Below, piece by piece: positions 8,920-16,731 of a stretch of DNA of 64,000 nucleotides (position 1 is its first letter; the number at the start of each line of letters is the position of its first letter). The notes beneath the pieces were generated by a model. That model saw only the letters and a program-made list of their open reading frames with translations. It was not told the DNA's origin and ran no database searches. This DNA is from G963422745 sp963422745 (lineage in GTDB: Bacteria; Actinomycetota; Acidimicrobiia; Acidimicrobiales; Aldehydirespiratoraceae). The stretch covers positions 1,240,001 to 1,304,000 of the forward strand of contig OY730477.1 in NCBI GenBank assembly GCA_963422745.1, written 5' to 3'. The position numbers were made by a program, and so were the translations under genes.

Positions 8920-10617
8920 TCAGTAGCTCTTGGGCAGGCCCAGGCATTTCTGGGCCACGAACGCCAAGACGAGATTGTTGTTGACTGGGGCTACCTGATA
9001 CAGGCGGGTCTCGCGCAACTTGCGCTCAATGTCGTACTCGACTGCGAAGCCGAATCCGCCGTGGGTGTTGAGTGCCGCGTTGCCTGCCTCCCAAGATGCT
9101 TCCGACGCGAGCATCTTGGCCATGTTGGCCTCCGCTCCGCAGGGTTCACCATTGTCGAACAGGTTGGCTGCCTTCCAGCGCATCAGGTCTGCGGCTGCCA
9201 GATTCGAATACGCCCGAGCGAGAGGGAACTGCACACCCTGATTCACCCCTATCGGCCGTCCGAACACGGTTCGCTGGTTGGCGTAGGCCGCTGCCCGATC
9301 AAGAAAGAAGCGCCCGTCGCCTACACACTCCGCCGAAATCAGGATTCTCTCGGCGTTCATGCCGTCAAGGATGTGGGCGAAGCCACCACCTTCCGTGCCG
9401 ATCAGAGCATCGATGGGAATCTGCACGTCATCAAAAAACATCTCGGTCGTGTTGTGATTCATCATCGTCGGGATCGGCCTGATAGTCAGCCCGGGGATCA
9501 AGTTGCCGTCGTCGTCGCGCATCTCAAAGATGAACACCGACATGCCTTCAAGGCGGTTGTTGGCCTCGCCTGGAGCTGTGGTGCGTGCCAGCAGGATCAT
9601 CAGGTCCGAGTGCAGCGCGCGGCTGGTCCAGATCTTCTGGCCGTCGATACGCCAGACGTCGCCGTCACGGCGGGCGCGGGTGGTGATGGCTGTCGTCTCG
9701 GAGCCTGCGTTCGGTTCGGTCACAGCGAACGCCTGAAGGCGTTTGCGGCCTGCGGCAACCAGAGGAAGCCAACGTCCCTTTTGTTTTTCGGATCCGTGGC
9801 GCAGCAACGTCCCCATCACGTACATCTGGGCGTGGCAGGCAGCCGGGTTGCCGCCTGATGCCGAAATCTCCTCGAGGATCACCGATGCCCCGGCGAGGCT
9901 CAGACCGCCGCCGCCGTACCGTTGTGGAATCAGCGCGCCGAGCCAACCTTCACGGGTTAGTTCGTCGACGAATTCGGTGGGGTAGGTGTCGGGTTCGAGA
10001 CCGCGCCAGTACTCATTTCCGTACCTGTCGCACAGCCGGCGCAATTCGGTGCGGATGTCATCAAAGTCCTCAGGGCTTTGCACGGCTCGCAACCTGGTGG
10101 ATCCCCCAGGTTGGGTTGTTGGTGGTTGTAGCGGCGTTTGTTGTTCCGGGACTGGGTTGGTGATGGGTCCCGCAGGTTGGGTTGTTGGTGGTTGTGGCGG
10201 CGTTTGTTGCTTCGGGGCTGCGCTGGTGGTGGGTTTTGCAGGTTGGGTTGTTGGTGGTTGTAGCGGCGTTTGTTGCTTCGGGACTGGGTTGGTGATGGGT
10301 CCCGCAGGTTGGGTTGTTGGTGGTTGTGGCGGCGTTTGTTGCTTCGGGGCCGGGCTGGTGGTGGGTTTTGCAGGTTGGGTTGTTGGTGGTTGTGGCGGCG
10401 TTTGTTGCTGCGGGGCTGCGCTGGTGGATCCTGTAGGTTGGGTTGTTGGTGGTTGTGGCGGCGTTTGTTGCTGCGGGGCTGCGCTGGTGGATCCTGTAGG
10501 TTGCGTTGTCGGCGGGGATTGGGGTTGGTGCCTGGTTGTTGCAGGGCCATCGAAGGGTTGATCATCGATCTCCTGTCCGTCGGGTCTGCGAACCGTTGTG
10601 GCCTCGTCAGTCGTCAT
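8920..10617 (-). CDS. Acyl-CoA dehydrogenase with Pro/Thr/Gln repeat N-terminus
   Basis: About 565 residues from the ATG at 10617, which overlaps the GntR stop by 11 bp. The C-terminal 385 residues are a normal acyl-CoA dehydrogenase: FAVTEPNAGSETTAITTRAR, GQKIWTSRALHSDLMILLAR, ANQRTVFGRPIGVNQGVQF and THGGFGFAVEYDIERKLRE. The EGT-motif glutamate is missing, but MNAERILIS has an isovaleryl-type glutamate position. Ahead of it lie about 180 residues, mostly tandem repeats of 21-22 residues such as PTTQPTGSTSAAPQQQTPPQ, rich in Pro, Thr and Gln and probably disordered. Family members lack this. The repeats stay in frame, so the extension can be translated, though a start nearer STRLRAVQSPEDF cannot be excluded. 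Confidence 0.9.
   Translation of the reverse strand: MTTDEATTVRRPDGQEIDDQPFDGPATTRHQPQSPPTTQPTGSTSAAPQQQTPPQPPTTQPTGSTSAAPQQQTPPQPPTTQPAKPTTSPAPKQQTPPQPPTTQPAGPITNPVPKQQTPLQPPTTQPAKPTTSAAPKQQTPPQPPTTQPAGPITNPVPEQQTPLQPPTTQPGGSTRLRAVQSPEDFDDIRTELRRLCDRYGNEYWRGLEPDTYPTEFVDELTREGWLGALIPQRYGGGGLSLAGASVILEEISASGGNPAACHAQMYVMGTLLRHGSEKQKGRWLPLVAAGRKRLQAFAVTEPNAGSETTAITTRARRDGDVWRIDGQKIWTSRALHSDLMILLARTTAPGEANNRLEGMSVFIFEMRDDDGNLIPGLTIRPIPTMMNHNTTEMFFDDVQIPIDALIGTEGGGFAHILDGMNAERILISAECVGDGRFFLDRAAAYANQRTVFGRPIGVNQGVQFPLARAYSNLAAADLMRWKAANLFDNGEPCGAEANMAKMLASEASWEAGNAALNTHGGFGFAVEYDIERKLRETRLYQVAPVNNNLVLAFVAQKCLGLPKSY
10107..10530. repeat. Tandem repeat, 63-66 bp units, inside coding sequence
   Basis: Seven units begin at 10107, 10173, 10239, 10305, 10371, 10434 and 10497. 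Spacing is 66 bp four times, then 63 bp twice, and the last unit is degenerate. On the plus strand each starts CAGGTTGGGTTGTTGGTGG or close to it. Two unit types alternate in the first part (with ACTGGGTTGGTGATGGGTCC or CTGCGCTGGTGGTGGG), suggesting expansion by pairs. All steps are multiples of three and encode the Pro/Thr/Gln repeats of the acyl-CoA dehydrogenase on the minus strand. Confidence 0.95.
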
Positions 10618-11296
10618 CGGCACCCCAATAGCCACGTCCCCGCAGTGCAGCAACCGCGGCTATCCCGGATTCGTGCAGATGGGCCTCCATGGCGACTCGA
10701 GCGGCCGCGGCGTCGCGGTCCCGAACGGCTCGCAAAATCGCGGCATGGTGCTCGAGGGCTCGGGAATCCCAGCCGTCGATGAACTCGTAGTACTCGGTTG
10801 GCACTGAGCGCAGGAGATGCCGCAACAGCCATCGGGTGCGCCGCGGCACCGCCGAATTGAGGATGCGATGAAATGCGTCGTTGAGCGACTGGAGTTCGAC
10901 GGTTTCGGCCCCGGCGACGAAATTTTCATGAATGACATGAAGTTCCTCAAGGTCTGCGGACCCTAGTTTGTCGGCGGCGATGGCTGCCGCGCGCCCCGAC
11001 ACCACGCCGTAGAGCTCGTAATGATCAAGTATGTCCTCAGGCGTGAGTTGGGCTACGTAGGCACCCCGGCGAGGTCTGACATCCAACAGTCCCTCTTGGC
11101 CGAGCACCACCAGTGCCTCACGGATTGGGCTACGGCTTACTTCGAGGCGGGCGCACACGGCGTCCTGATCAATCTTCGTGCCGGGTTTGAGTGCACCGGT
11201 GAGAATTAGGTCACGCAGGTAGGCGGAAACCAACTCGGCGAGCCCTCCTCGCCGCCGGGCACTTGGCGGAACCGGATGATACGGACCCTGGGTCAT
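10607..11296 (-). CDS. GntR family regulator, FCD (FadR-like) subfamily
   Basis: 229 residues. The N-terminal winged helix-turn-helix includes GALKPGTKIDQDAVCARLEV and SRSPIREALVVLGQEGL, the standard GntR signature. The all-helical C-terminal FCD ligand domain carries LHVIHENFVAG and HAAILRAVRDRDAAAARVA, which hold the usual metal/ligand histidines. Its ATG overlaps the transporter stop by 4 bp, and its own stop overlaps the next gene by 11 bp, so it is expressed with the operon. Members of this subfamily usually sense an organic acid from the pathway and bind operators of the TTGTATACAA kind. A near-match lies in the operon promoter at 15766-15782, so autoregulation is likely. Confidence 0.93.
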   Translation of the reverse strand: MTQGPYHPVPPSARRRGGLAELVSAYLRDLILTGALKPGTKIDQDAVCARLEVSRSPIREALVVLGQEGLLDVRPRRGAYVAQLTPEDILDHYELYGVVSGRAAAIAADKLGSADLEELHVIHENFVAGAETVELQSLNDAFHRILNSAVPRRTRWLLRHLLRSVPTEYYEFIDGWDSRALEHHAAILRAVRDRDAAAARVAMEAHLHESGIAAVAALRGRGYWGADDD

Positions 11297-13161
11297 GCCG
11301 GTGGTTCCGATCCGAGGTAGGCCGCCTGAACCGCTGGGTCAGCTTGGATCTGTTCGGGAGTGCCGACCGCAATAACTGTGCCCTGATCGAAGGCGTAGAT
11401 CCGATCGCTGATACCGGTGATGAACCCGAGGTCATGGTCGATCACCACGACGCCCGCCCCGACGGTGGCTGCCATGTGACGTACCTGTTCGATCATCTTC
11501 AACGATTCGTGCTCGCTCATACCGCTGGTCGGCTCGTCAAGCAGAAGAAACTCCGGAGCCAAAGCGGCCGCTCGGGCAAGCTCAAGACGTCTTGAGTTGC
11601 CGTAGTCAAGTTTGCGGGCTCGGTGATGCTGCTGTTCCCATAGACCTGCCTCTGCGATCAGAGCATCAATGTCGGGGATGTCTTTGTGTTGGCGGTGGCG
11701 GCTGGCGACCAGCCGCGAAATCTCGACGTTTTCTCTCACTGTCAGCGCACCGAACAACCGCAGGTTCTGAAAAGTGCGAACCACACCTAGCTGGGCGAGT
11801 TGGTGGGTCTTGGCCCCGGTGACGTCCACACCGTTGAGTTCAACACGCCCGCCGCTTGGTTCAACCAGGCTGGTAATGACATTTATAAATGTGGTCTTGC
11901 CCGCACCGTTGGGTCCGATGATGCCGACGACCTCGCGTGAACTGGTCTCAAGTGTGGCGTCGCGCAACGCCACGAATCCGCCGAATCTGACTTCCACGGC
12001 CGAGGCCGTCAGTGTCGAATCGGTGTCGGGTGCGGCTTGCGGGAGCGAGCTGGGAGCCGGTGGATCGTTACGTCTGAGCATCCGGAAACGTTTCCGCAGC
12101 CACGAGTCGAGTTCCCAGTCGTCAACCAACCCGGATGGTCGCCAGATCATGAAGCCGAGCATCGACAATCCGAGAAACACGGTTTGGAGGTTCTCGCGGA
12201 AAATCCAGTCGAGTGGTCTGCCGTCAAGGCCAATACCAAAGACCTCGAAACCGTCCTGGCCCAATCGGCGAGCCAACTCGCGTCCTGTGGTGATCACTGC
12301 CACACCAACAACCGCGCCTGTCACGCTGTTGCGACCCCCGACGATGAGCATGACCAGCGTCAAGAGGGTGTAGTTGAAGAAGAACTTCCCTGGCAGCAGA
12401 GAACCGTCCTCATATACCTGCAAACTCGCTCCGATTGCCACGACGGCGACCGAGATCAACAGTGCTGCCATCTGCTGCACCAGCGGGTTTACGCCCATGG
12501 CACGGGCGGCGAGGTTGTCCTCGCGCGATGCCACTGCAAGGCGCCCGGAACGGCTCCGGCCATATAGACGAGCCGCAATCAGTGTCATCAACAAGGCTGC
12601 ATAGATCGGTGCTCGGGTGTCGAGTGACCCGCGTATAGGAAAAGTCAGACCGGCCCGCTCACCGCCTGTCAAGTCAGTCCAGTTGCGGGCCACCTCGTGG
12701 GTTACGAACAACAACGCAAGGGTTATGACCGTGGCCGAAACAGCTCCGGACTGCGCACCTGAGCGGGCAAGGCCTATGCCGACAACGAAGGCTACGCCGC
12801 AGGTCACAGCGACGGCGATCAGCATGGAGATACCGGAGCCCAGTTCCACGTCGGCGAGCCCGAACGGTGCGTCGGAAATGCGTTTGGCTTTCTCAGCGGG
12901 GGAGATGGCCAAGACAGCGAACGTGTAACCCGCTATGGCTCCGAAGCCGATATGTCCGAACGATAAGACCCCCGTGTTTCCCACGTAGATCTGGATGCCC
13001 AACACGATCACGGCGTCAATGAGCATGACCGTCACAAGGCGCTCGGCGGCACCACCGAGAATCCCCTGATACAACAGTCCGCCCCCGACGAGCGCAGCGA
13101 ACAGCACAGCCGCGCCAGCGACGGGCCACAGCACATCTCGCTGCAAGCTTGCAAACATCAC
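11293..13161 (-). CDS. Branched-chain amino-acid type ABC transporter, fused permease-ATPase (LivM-LivG)
   Basis: 622 residues combining two usual subunits. Residues 1 to about 340 are a LivM-type inner-membrane permease with several hydrophobic helices and the family segment GNTGVLSFGHIGFGAIAGY. After a short linker, residues about 360-622 are a LivG-type ATPase: Walker A GPNGAGKTTF, signature region YGNSRRLELARAAAL, Walker B FLLLDEPTSGM and switch VVVIDHDLGF. It overlaps livH by 4 bp. The start is either GTG at 13161 (GTGA overlap) or the adjacent ATG at 13158. With LivH and the lipoprotein binding protein it would import a small amide, amino acid or organic acid. The second ATPase, LivF, is present only as a relic, so this ATPase may homodimerise. 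Confidence 0.94.
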   Translation of the reverse strand: MMFASLQRDVLWPVAGAAVLFAALVGGGLLYQGILGGAAERLVTVMLIDAVIVLGIQIYVGNTGVLSFGHIGFGAIAGYTFAVLAISPAEKAKRISDAPFGLADVELGSGISMLIAVAVTCGVAFVVGIGLARSGAQSGAVSATVITLALLFVTHEVARNWTDLTGGERAGLTFPIRGSLDTRAPIYAALLMTLIAARLYGRSRSGRLAVASREDNLAARAMGVNPLVQQMAALLISVAVVAIGASLQVYEDGSLLPGKFFFNYTLLTLVMLIVGGRNSVTGAVVGVAVITTGRELARRLGQDGFEVFGIGLDGRPLDWIFRENLQTVFLGLSMLGFMIWRPSGLVDDWELDSWLRKRFRMLRRNDPPAPSSLPQAAPDTDSTLTASAVEVRFGGFVALRDATLETSSREVVGIIGPNGAGKTTFINVITSLVEPSGGRVELNGVDVTGAKTHQLAQLGVVRTFQNLRLFGALTVRENVEISRLVASRHRQHKDIPDIDALIAEAGLWEQQHHRARKLDYGNSRRLELARAAALAPEFLLLDEPTSGMSEHESLKMIEQVRHMAATVGAGVVVIDHDLGFITGISDRIYAFDQGTVIAVGTPEQIQADPAVQAAYLGSEPPA

Positions 13162-14045
13162 ACCCGCTCCGCATGTGCGACTGTGATCAATCCCTGCGGC
13201 CGGAAAATGAACAACAAGGCGATCAGCGCGAACACCACGCCTTCGGTGAGATTGGCGACCGCGTCGGGAAGCCTGGAGCGCAGGATCACCTCTGTTAGAC
13301 CCAGAGCGAAACCGCCTATCACCGCTCCGCGTAGGCTCCCGAGCCCACCGATCAAAGCCGCCAAAACGCCCTTGAGCATTGGTGTGATGCCCGCGGATGG
13401 GGTGATACTTCCCGAGCGCATCAGCCAGAAGACCCCAGCGATGCCAGCGAGAAAACCTGAAAGAATGAAGGCTCCTCTAATCACCGAGTCCGATCGCACC
13501 CCCATCAGCCGTGCGGCGTCAAAGTCGTGGGCCGCGGCGCGCAAAGACAGACCGAACATAGTGCGCTGTAGCAACAGGCTTGTGCCGATGAGGGCGGCGA
13601 CCGTGGTCAGGATCACGACCGTGTCGTACACCTCAACATGCAACGAGCCGACGGTGTAGGTGTTGGTGACCCAGCCAGGGCGAGGGAATGTCTTCACCGA
13701 GGCCGAGACATAAAGCAAGAAGATCGCCGACACCACGAAGTGGACGCCGAAGGAGGTGAGCAGCAGCGTGAAGTCCGAACTGCCGCGCACCCGGCTAAAG
13801 GCGACGCGCTCAATGGCCAACGACGTCACCATTGCCACCACCACGATCAGCGGAGCCACGACAAACCAGGACCAGCCCTGATTGAAGGCGGCAAACGCGG
13901 CGTAGCCGCCCACCGTGACAAGTTCGCCGTGGGCAAAGTTGAGAAGGTGCATGATGCCGAAGATCACGGCTACACCCAGGGCCAGCAGTGCGTAGATGCT
14001 GCCGCGGCCGAGTCCGTCAATCAGGTTCTGAAGAAGTTCGTTCAC
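13158..14045 (-). CDS. livH: Branched-chain amino-acid type ABC transporter permease LivH
   Basis: 295 residues, the normal length, with about eight hydrophobic helices. LivH signatures are GSIYALLALGVAVIFGIMHL with FAHGELVTVGGY near the N-terminus and GVLAALIGGLGSLRGAVIGG near 225-245. It forms the membrane channel together with the permease half of the fused protein. The start is GTG at 14045, whose GTGA overlaps the TGA ending the livF relic. That overlap shows livF was once translated directly before it. Confidence 0.94.
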   Translation of the reverse strand: MNELLQNLIDGLGRGSIYALLALGVAVIFGIMHLLNFAHGELVTVGGYAAFAAFNQGWSWFVVAPLIVVVAMVTSLAIERVAFSRVRGSSDFTLLLTSFGVHFVVSAIFLLYVSASVKTFPRPGWVTNTYTVGSLHVEVYDTVVILTTVAALIGTSLLLQRTMFGLSLRAAAHDFDAARLMGVRSDSVIRGAFILSGFLAGIAGVFWLMRSGSITPSAGITPMLKGVLAALIGGLGSLRGAVIGGFALGLTEVILRSRLPDAVANLTEGVVFALIALLFIFRPQGLITVAHAERV

Positions 14046-14455
14046 GATCCGCTTACGAACCTGACCAAGAGGTCGCGTTTGCAGTCGTCACCGGTTCCGA
14101 CGACGAACACAGCACCGTTGCGCAGCACATATGCACGATCGGCTACCTCCAATACCTGGTGCGCGTTCTGGCAATATCGGGTGCGCGTTCTGTCCGACGA
14201 CCAGCAAGGAGCGTGGATCGGCCCCGGTCCCAGCAGCTCCTGAGGTTTTCATCCCGCGCACTGCTGTGCCCCTCCAGCCGCAGTGCCTGGGCGGTCCAAC
14301 CGATCCTGAGGTTCTCATAGCGGTCATGTCGGCGCAGATTCGGCGCTGTTTGAGAACCTGAGCAAGCTCGGACCACAGCCAGCTTTCGGGGTGAACACCC
14401 GCAGTCCGAGATTACCTCGTATCTCGTTGTCAACCCCGAGACCAGCAGCACGGTT
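14042..14455 (-). pseudogene. livF: Decayed livF (second ABC ATPase), deleted and frameshifted
   Basis: No intact gene lies here, but livF pieces can be read in order on the minus strand in different frames. They are an N-terminal VLLVSGLTTRYE near 14452-14417, then RRICADMTA continuing after a one-base shift as YENLRIGWT near 14350-14300. The end is LLVVGQNAH and, after another shift, QNAHQVLEVADRAYVLRNG to a terminal LLVRFVSGS and TGA at 14042. A 22-bp direct repeat (copies at 14158 and 14180) caused the last shift. About 410 bp remain of a usual 700; Walker A, the signature and Walker B are lost. Short copies of TCCTGAGGTT lie 66 bp apart (14238 and 14304). The TGA overlaps the livH GTG. 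Confidence 0.82.
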
Positions 14456-14464
14456 GCTCTCGGA

Positions 14465-15709
14465 TCAGCCGCCGATGGTTGCGACGAGCGTGTCGACCCC
14501 ATCGACGATCCGGTTGATCGGAACCGCTTTGGGCGGGATACCGTTTGTGCCAGCGTAGGTGATGGTTCCCGACAGACCCTCAAAGCCCTCAATCGCCGCC
14601 ACGGCTTCGCCGATCCTGGCAGGATCGTCACATTCGCAGTCGAGCATGCCTTGGATACCCAGGAACATGGAGTCAACGTACAACGCCATGAAACCCCGGC
14701 TCTCAAGTTCGGAACCCTTCGCCACCGCGTAGTCGGCGAGCAGCGTGTCTATGCGATCCCCAGAAGTGAGCGATGTGTGCGGCGTGTGGACTATGCCTTC
14801 GTTGTTAGTCTCGCCTTGGATTCCGGTGGCGTCCAAGGCGTCGGTACCTGCATAGGTGAGACCGTCGAGTCCTTGGCCCTCTAGTTGGCCACGTAGTGCG
14901 GTGACCTGAAAGCCCAAGGCGGCGGAGAACACTATCTCGTTGTTTTGGGACAGTCCACTGATCTCGTTGACCTGAGACGAGAAATCGGTGTCTACAGCCC
15001 AGACGTAGCTCTGCGAACTCACGACAAGGCCCCCATTGGCCTCGAAGTGAGCCGCGAAAGCGTCCGGGTTCACCCCGGTATATGGAATTCCCTCACCCTC
15101 GGTGAACAAGATGGCGCGGGTGATGCCGTTGTCAAGCGCCCACTGTGCCGCAGCAGACGCCATCTGATGGTCGTCGAAAGTAACCAGGAACGAGTTGATG
15201 GAGGCGTCGGCCAATGTGGGCTCGGTGGAGGCCGCCACGAAAAGCGGCACTGCGCCTTCGGTTACCTGAAGGATCGGCAGTGCGAAATCGGCGAAAGGTG
15301 GACCGATCAAGAAATGTGCACCCCAGTCAAGGAGTTCGGTTGTCGCAAGTGCGGCGTCGTCGCCGACCTCGGAGACCTTGACCTCCACAGGACGACCGCC
15401 GATTCCGCCTTGGCAGTTGGCCAACTCCGCCACGAACGGGACGAGGTTCGATCCTGGTATATCGACGAACCCGACCACATCGGAAAAGTCCATGGCCATG
15501 CCGACTCTGATCGGTTCACCCGTTGGTGCATCCGTGCAGTTGTTCAGGTCGGCTTCGAGGATGGCGTCAATGTCCATTTCCGCAGGTGCGATGACAACGG
15601 GGTCTGCAGTTTCGCCGGTCTTGTCTTCCTCGGCTGCGTCATCGTCACCGCAGGCCGCGGCAATTAGTGAAACGACCGCCAACAGCGCAATCAGCCATTT
15701 GAGTTTCAT
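14465..15709 (-). CDS. ABC transporter substrate-binding lipoprotein (LivJ/AmiC type)
   Basis: 414 residues from the ATG at 15709, chosen because GGGAGAT lies 6 bp upstream; a TTG two codons earlier is less likely. A lipoprotein signal peptide is clear: basic MKLKW, hydrophobic core, then lipobox IAAACG followed by an acidic DDDAAEED linker. The mature part is a periplasmic-binding type 1 fold, with VGMAMDFSD near 70, NCQGGIGGRPVEVKVSEVGDD near 95 and GPPFADFALPIL near 140. It is anchored outside the membrane and delivers substrate to the LivH/LivM-G complex. It is the first gene of the minus-strand operon. Family members bind amino acids, amides, urea or aromatic acids; the ligand here is unknown. 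Confidence 0.93.
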   Translation of the reverse strand: MKLKWLIALLAVVSLIAAACGDDDAAEEDKTGETADPVVIAPAEMDIDAILEADLNNCTDAPTGEPIRVGMAMDFSDVVGFVDIPGSNLVPFVAELANCQGGIGGRPVEVKVSEVGDDAALATTELLDWGAHFLIGPPFADFALPILQVTEGAVPLFVAASTEPTLADASINSFLVTFDDHQMASAAAQWALDNGITRAILFTEGEGIPYTGVNPDAFAAHFEANGGLVVSSQSYVWAVDTDFSSQVNEISGLSQNNEIVFSAALGFQVTALRGQLEGQGLDGLTYAGTDALDATGIQGETNNEGIVHTPHTSLTSGDRIDTLLADYAVAKGSELESRGFMALYVDSMFLGIQGMLDCECDDPARIGEAVAAIEGFEGLSGTITYAGTNGIPPKAVPINRIVDGVDTLVATIGG

Positions 15710-15765
15710 GTTCAATCTCCCTATGTGGGTGAATTGGAGCGCCCGGGAACGGGAGCTACGGCTTT

Positions 15766-15799
15766 TTGTATATAATACACAATTTCAAGGGCTTAGCAA
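15766..15799 (-). promoter_or_regulatory. Probable operon promoter overlapped by GntR-type operator
   Basis: On the minus strand TTGCTA (15799-15794) and TATTAT (15777-15772) are 16 bp apart, a plausible -35/-10 pair about 60 bp before the binding-protein ATG. A 17-bp near-perfect inverted repeat, TTGTGTATTATATACAA on the minus strand (15782-15766), covers the -10 box. It resembles the TTGTATACAA operators of FCD-type GntR regulators, and such a regulator is encoded in the same operon at 10607-11296. Binding there would block RNA polymerase. Confidence 0.6.
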
Positions 15800-15832
15800 G
15801 TGCGAGCACTTTCAGCGATTCGATATGTGACT

Positions 15833-16558
15833 TCAAGGACTTGACGAGGCAACATCGAATGGCCCCAAAGCCAGAGCCCCGCCGTCTACCCGAATTGTGG
15901 TGGCGTTAACAAAGCGGCCCTCTGGGGAGGCCAGATAGGCCACCAGGCCCGCCACTTCCAAAGGTCGACCGGCCCGCTGCGCCAGGTTGACAGACGGCGG
16001 AGACGTTGCCACGGCCTCGGATGCGAGCGGTGTGTCGATCAGGCCCGGATCGACTTGGACAACGCGAATGGCATCGTTTCTCCATTCCTTGGCCAGGGCC
16101 ACACCCAGGGCCGACAGAGCTGCCTTCGTCGCGCCATATACGCCAGCTCCCGCAGACGGCCGGATGGCATCCACTGAACCGATATTGATCACAAGACCGT
16201 CGGTGGCGTTGGCTAGGTACGGATAGGCGAGCTGGCAGACTCGCAGCGGAGCCCACAAGTTGAGAGCCACGATGTCGTCAAAGAAGTCACGATCGATTTC
16301 GTTCACAGGTCGCCACCTCGCAGTGCCAGCGTTGTTGACGACAACATCAAGCCCGTTCATTTCGGTTGCGGCCCGTTCAACGACGAGATCAAGGTCGCCT
16401 GGATCGCACAAGTCGGCTACCAGTCCCGTTACGCCAGCCGGAGCCTGGCCCGATCTGGAAACACCCACGACCTGCGCGCCGTCTTGCACAAGGCGCACGG
16501 CGATAGCGGCACCAATCCCCGAGGACGCACCTGTCACCAACACGCGACGGTTGCTCAC
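15833..16558 (-). CDS. SDR family oxidoreductase
   Basis: 241 residues from the GTG at 16558 (reading SNRRVLVTGASSGIG), chosen because AAAGGGGG stands just before it. An ATG at 16582 is possible but has no such site. The cofactor motif is TGASSGIG, NNAG follows near residue 80, the catalytic pair is in GVYGATKAAL (Tyr and Lys four apart), and the C-terminus has VDGGAL. It should be a cytoplasmic NAD(P)-dependent alcohol/ketone oxidoreductase. It ends 124 bp upstream of the binding-protein gene on the same strand and may be a separate unit feeding the same pathway. The region around its start codon is duplicated upstream (16612-16648). Confidence 0.9.
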   Translation of the reverse strand: MSNRRVLVTGASSGIGAAIAVRLVQDGAQVVGVSRSGQAPAGVTGLVADLCDPGDLDLVVERAATEMNGLDVVVNNAGTARWRPVNEIDRDFFDDIVALNLWAPLRVCQLAYPYLANATDGLVINIGSVDAIRPSAGAGVYGATKAALSALGVALAKEWRNDAIRVVQVDPGLIDTPLASEAVATSPPSVNLAQRAGRPLEVAGLVAYLASPEGRFVNATTIRVDGGALALGPFDVASSSP

Positions 16559-16648
16559 CCCCTTTGAAGGTAGCCGTCGCACCTAGGGGGTTGCCGATGG
16601 GACCTATGTTGGCGACGGTTGCTCACCGTGTTGAAGCTAGTTGTCGCA
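16544..16648. repeat. Duplicated 5' end of the SDR gene, about 68 bp apart
   Basis: GCGACGGTTGCTCACC occurs at 16544 and again at 16612. With one small indel the similarity continues for about 37 bp (to 16580 and 16648). The first copy contains the GTG start and first 15 bases of the SDR gene; the second lies upstream of it. The duplicate carries the GTG but no matching reading frame. Confidence 0.8.
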
Positions 16649-16698
16649 GTCTTGGATCCGCAGAGCCGGATGGTACGGACATCAACCGACCGGTCTTG

Positions 16699-16720
16699 AA
16701 TCGTTCGGTACCGAACGATT
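16699..16720. promoter_or_regulatory. Perfect 22-bp palindrome, probable repressor operator
   Basis: AATCGTTCGGT is followed directly by its exact reverse complement, ending 11 bp before the ATG at 16732. A perfect 22-bp dyad is very unlikely by chance and has the size of a TetR-family operator. It sits where a bound dimer would block transcription or initiation of the plus-strand decarboxylase-family/P450 genes. The regulator is not known; the only TetR gene in the window is at 26500-27363. Confidence 0.75.
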
Positions 16721-16731
16721 AAGCTGAGGTC

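Noticed and set aside
9986..10561. Plus-strand frame encoding Gly/Val/Cys-rich repeats
   Set aside because: It is the complement of the repeat head of the acyl-CoA dehydrogenase, whose minus-strand frame continues into a real enzyme.
15440..15465. GAGGTTCGATCCTGG resembling a tRNA T-arm
   Set aside because: It lies inside the binding-protein coding sequence with no matching acceptor, D or anticodon stems. No tRNA was found elsewhere by eye either.
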